From: Lichenicoccus sp964235615
GTDB lineage: Bacteria > Pseudomonadota > Alphaproteobacteria > Acetobacterales > Acetobacteraceae
DNA: 22,101 nt
Direction: 5' to 3'
Assembly: GCA_964235615.1 (NCBI GenBank)
Contig: CAXSEE010000053.1
Coordinates: forward strand, 1-22,101
Program-made: the position numbers and the translations under genes
In this document: one piece after another, positions 20,629-22,101 of the stretch
How the letters are laid out: each line of letters begins with the position of its first letter
Position numbering within the stretch: the first letter of the stretch is position 1
The notes under the pieces: model-generated
What the model was told of the DNA's origin: nothing
What the model saw: only the letters and a program-made list of their open reading frames with translations
The model's database searches: none

Positions 20629-21627
20629 ATGGCGTTCGCGGAACCGGTTTTCGACATCCTCGGCATCGGCAATGCCATCGTCGACGTTCTGGCTCCGGTG
20701 GCAGCCGGCTTCCCCGAAGCGCAGGGCATGATGCCGGGCGGCATGGCGTTGATCGATGCCGGGCGCGCCGACCAGATCGTGTCGCTGATCACGCCTGTCC
20801 AGCATACCAGCGGCGGTTCGGCAGCCAACAGCTGCGTCGTCGCAGGAGCGCTGGGAGCCCGCGTCGCCTATCTCGGCAAGGTCGCCGAGGATGCGGCGGG
20901 CGAGCATTTCCGGCGCGACATCGAGGCCGCCGGCATCGCCTTCCCGTCCAGGCCGTTATCCGGGAGTGCCGCCGCCGGACGTGCCACCGCGCGCTGCATC
21001 ATCCTGGTCACGCCGGATGGGCAGCGCACCATGAACACCTATCTCGGCGCCTGCACCGCCTTCGGCGAGGCCGACGTGCTGGCCGAGACCGTGCAGTCCG
21101 CCCGCATCGTCTATCTGGAGGGCTATCTGTTCGACCCGCCCGAGGCGCAGCAGGCGTTCCGTCGCGCCTCCAGCCTGGCGCGGGAGGCGGGCCGGCGGGT
21201 GGCGCTCAGCCTGTCGGACCCGTTCTGCGTCGGCCGCCATCGCGACGCCTTCCGCACCCTGGTCGCGGAGGGCGTGGACATCCTGTTCGCCAACGAGGAG
21301 GAGATCCTGTCCCTCTACGAGACCGACGACTTCGACGCCGCCGCCCGCCACGTTGCGGGCGAGGTCGAGATCGCCGTGCTGACCCGCTCGGAACGGGGCA
21401 GCGTGATATTGTTCGGGGGGGAACATGCCGTGGTCGCGGCCGAGCCCGTTCGGGTCGTCGACACCACCGGCGCCGGCGACGCCTATGCCGCCGGTTTCCT
21501 GGCCGGCCTGACCCGTGGCCTGCCGATGGCCGAGTGCGGCCGTATCGGCGCCGTCGCCGCGGCCGAGATCATCTCGCATTTCGGCGCCCGTCCGGTGGCG
21601 GACCTGCGCCAGCTCGCCCGCCTGTAA
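20629..21627 (+). CDS. PfkB-family sugar/adenosine kinase
   Basis: The 332-aa product opens MAFAEPVFDILGIGNAIVDVLA, typical of alphaproteobacterial adenosine-kinase-like PfkB proteins. PfkB signature 1 is in TSGGSAANSCVVAGALGA (G62-G63), and signature 2 is DTTGAGDAYAAGF, with catalytic D284 and the anion-hole GAGD. It transfers phosphate from ATP to a sugar or nucleoside hydroxyl in the cytoplasm; adenosine or ribokinase-type substrates are plausible but not decided. I prefer ATG 20629 because GGAG is then about 9 nt upstream. ATG 20623 is too close to it, and TTG 20593 would translate the tandem repeat. It is divergent from the bactofilin gene across 227 bp. Confidence 0.88.
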   Translation: MAFAEPVFDILGIGNAIVDVLAPVAAGFPEAQGMMPGGMALIDAGRADQIVSLITPVQHTSGGSAANSCVVAGALGARVAYLGKVAEDAAGEHFRRDIEAAGIAFPSRPLSGSAAAGRATARCIILVTPDGQRTMNTYLGACTAFGEADVLAETVQSARIVYLEGYLFDPPEAQQAFRRASSLAREAGRRVALSLSDPFCVGRHRDAFRTLVAEGVDILFANEEEILSLYETDDFDAAARHVAGEVEIAVLTRSERGSVILFGGEHAVVAAEPVRVVDTTGAGDAYAAGFLAGLTRGLPMAECGRIGAVAAAEIISHFGARPVADLRQLARL

Positions 21628-21651
21628 GACGGTCCTGTAAACTTAAAGCGT

Positions 21652-21662
21652 GCAAATTTTGC
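21652..21662. promoter_or_regulatory. 11-bp palindrome between the PfkB gene and typA
   Basis: GCAAA-T-TTTGC is a perfect inverted repeat around one central base, set in the locally AT-rich part of the 181-bp gap upstream of typA. It may be an operator or part of the typA promoter. I could not place a convincing -35/-10 pair. Confidence 0.3.
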
Positions 21663-21808
21663 GCTGCACCCTTATCTACCCGCGCACCACCCTCATCGCA
21701 GCCGTTGCCGCTGTCTCGTGCCCAGCCTGGCGTACCCCGCCTGGCTCCGGGTCCGCAACAGCGTCGTGCCGGTTGCCCGCACGCTGAAGAAAGCCGGGTC
21801 TGACCGCC

Positions 21809-22101
21809 ATGGAAATCCGCAACATCGCCATCATCGCCCACGTCGATCATGGCAAGACCACCCTCGTCGACCAGCTGCTGAAGCAGTCGGGCACCTTCCG
21901 CGAGCATCAGCACGTCGCCGAGCGCGCGATGGACAGCAACGACCTCGAGCGTGAGCGCGGCATCACCATCCTGGCCAAATGCACCAGCGTGGAGTGGAAG
22001 GGCGTGCGCATCAACATCGTCGACACGCCCGGACATGCCGATTTCGGCGGCGAGGTCGAGCGCATCCTGAACATGGTCGATGGCGCCATCGTGCTGGTCG
22101 A
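21809..22101 (+). CDS. typA: Ribosome-associated GTPase TypA/BipA, N-terminal part (runs off the right edge)
   Basis: The 97 codons present encode the translation-factor GTPase start. G1 is AHVDHGKTTLVDQLL (residues 10-24). The switch region ERERGITILAK carries the conserved RGITI, and G3 is DTPGHADFGGEVER. The combination SGTF...DSNDLERERGITILAK is specific to TypA/BipA rather than LepA or EF-G. It binds ribosomes and helps 50S assembly and stress or cold growth. ATG 21809 is preceded only by a weak, distant GAAGAAAG. The remainder of the GTPase domain, the beta-barrel and the C-terminal domains lie beyond the window. Confidence 0.94.
   Translation, partial: MEIRNIAIIAHVDHGKTTLVDQLLKQSGTFREHQHVAERAMDSNDLERERGITILAKCTSVEWKGVRINIVDTPGHADFGGEVERILNMVDGAIVLV

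Overview
The window is GC-rich, densely coded DNA with no rRNA, tRNA, CRISPR array or transposase that I can see. A GcrA cell-cycle regulator, a bactofilin, an EipB (DUF1849) envelope protein, a DUF3455 secreted protein and the orders xseB-ispA-tlyA and aspS/rnd all point to an Alphaproteobacterium. Acetobacteraceae is the most likely family, but that placement is inferred from gene content and style, not from a marker search.

Layout. (1) 1-165: 5' end of trpS on the minus strand. (2) 166-2501: a short catabolic-type set on the plus strand (beta-hydroxyacid dehydrogenase, SDR, EthD-like protein), flanked by two apparent gene relics: a YefM/Phd antitoxin-like tail just before it and a 20-codon SDR C-terminus just after it. 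(3) 2550-3779: argG, minus. (4) 3933-8121: a GT2 glycosyltransferase (plus) facing an acyl-CoA-dehydrogenase-like / PIG-L deacetylase / NodS-like methyltransferase set (minus). The minus genes are joined to each other and to upstream rlmN by overlapping stop/start codons. Two small hydrophobic ORFs lie in the convergent gap. (5) 8121-9299 rlmN, then a 51-aa protein resembling the N-terminus of release factor 1 (plus). (6) 9621-11810: tlyA, ispA, xseB and tusA on the minus strand. (7) 11907-12839: a ROK sugar kinase, plus. (8) 12876-17396: minus-strand run aspS, eipB, a GT92/GT2-like glycosyltransferase, a 90-aa unknown and a DUF3455 protein. (9) 17516-22101: rnd and gcrA (plus), a bactofilin (minus), a PfkB adenosine-kinase-family gene (plus) and the 5' end of typA/bipA (plus).

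How the genes work together. Most are housekeeping: translation and RNA (trpS, rlmN, tlyA, aspS, rnd, typA), arginine synthesis (argG), isoprenoids (ispA), cell cycle and envelope (gcrA, bactofilin, eipB). The least ordinary block is 3933-8121. A glycosyltransferase, a PIG-L de-N-acetylase, a NodS-type methyltransferase and an acyl-CoA-dehydrogenase-fold enzyme look like one pathway that builds a modified amino-sugar or glycolipid. The order of chemistry (glycosyl transfer, de-N-acetylation, N-methylation) recalls Nod-factor logic, but the product is unknown to me.

A second theme is short, imperfect direct duplications of 12-19 bp at gene edges. They overlap the stop codon of the ROK kinase, of eipB and of gcrA, and the start region of the PfkB gene, and they also occur in the tusA/ROK gap and in the eipB signal peptide. 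The gcrA leader carries three DnaA-box-like 9-mers and one GANTC site, as expected if the DnaA/CcrM/GcrA circuit is conserved here.
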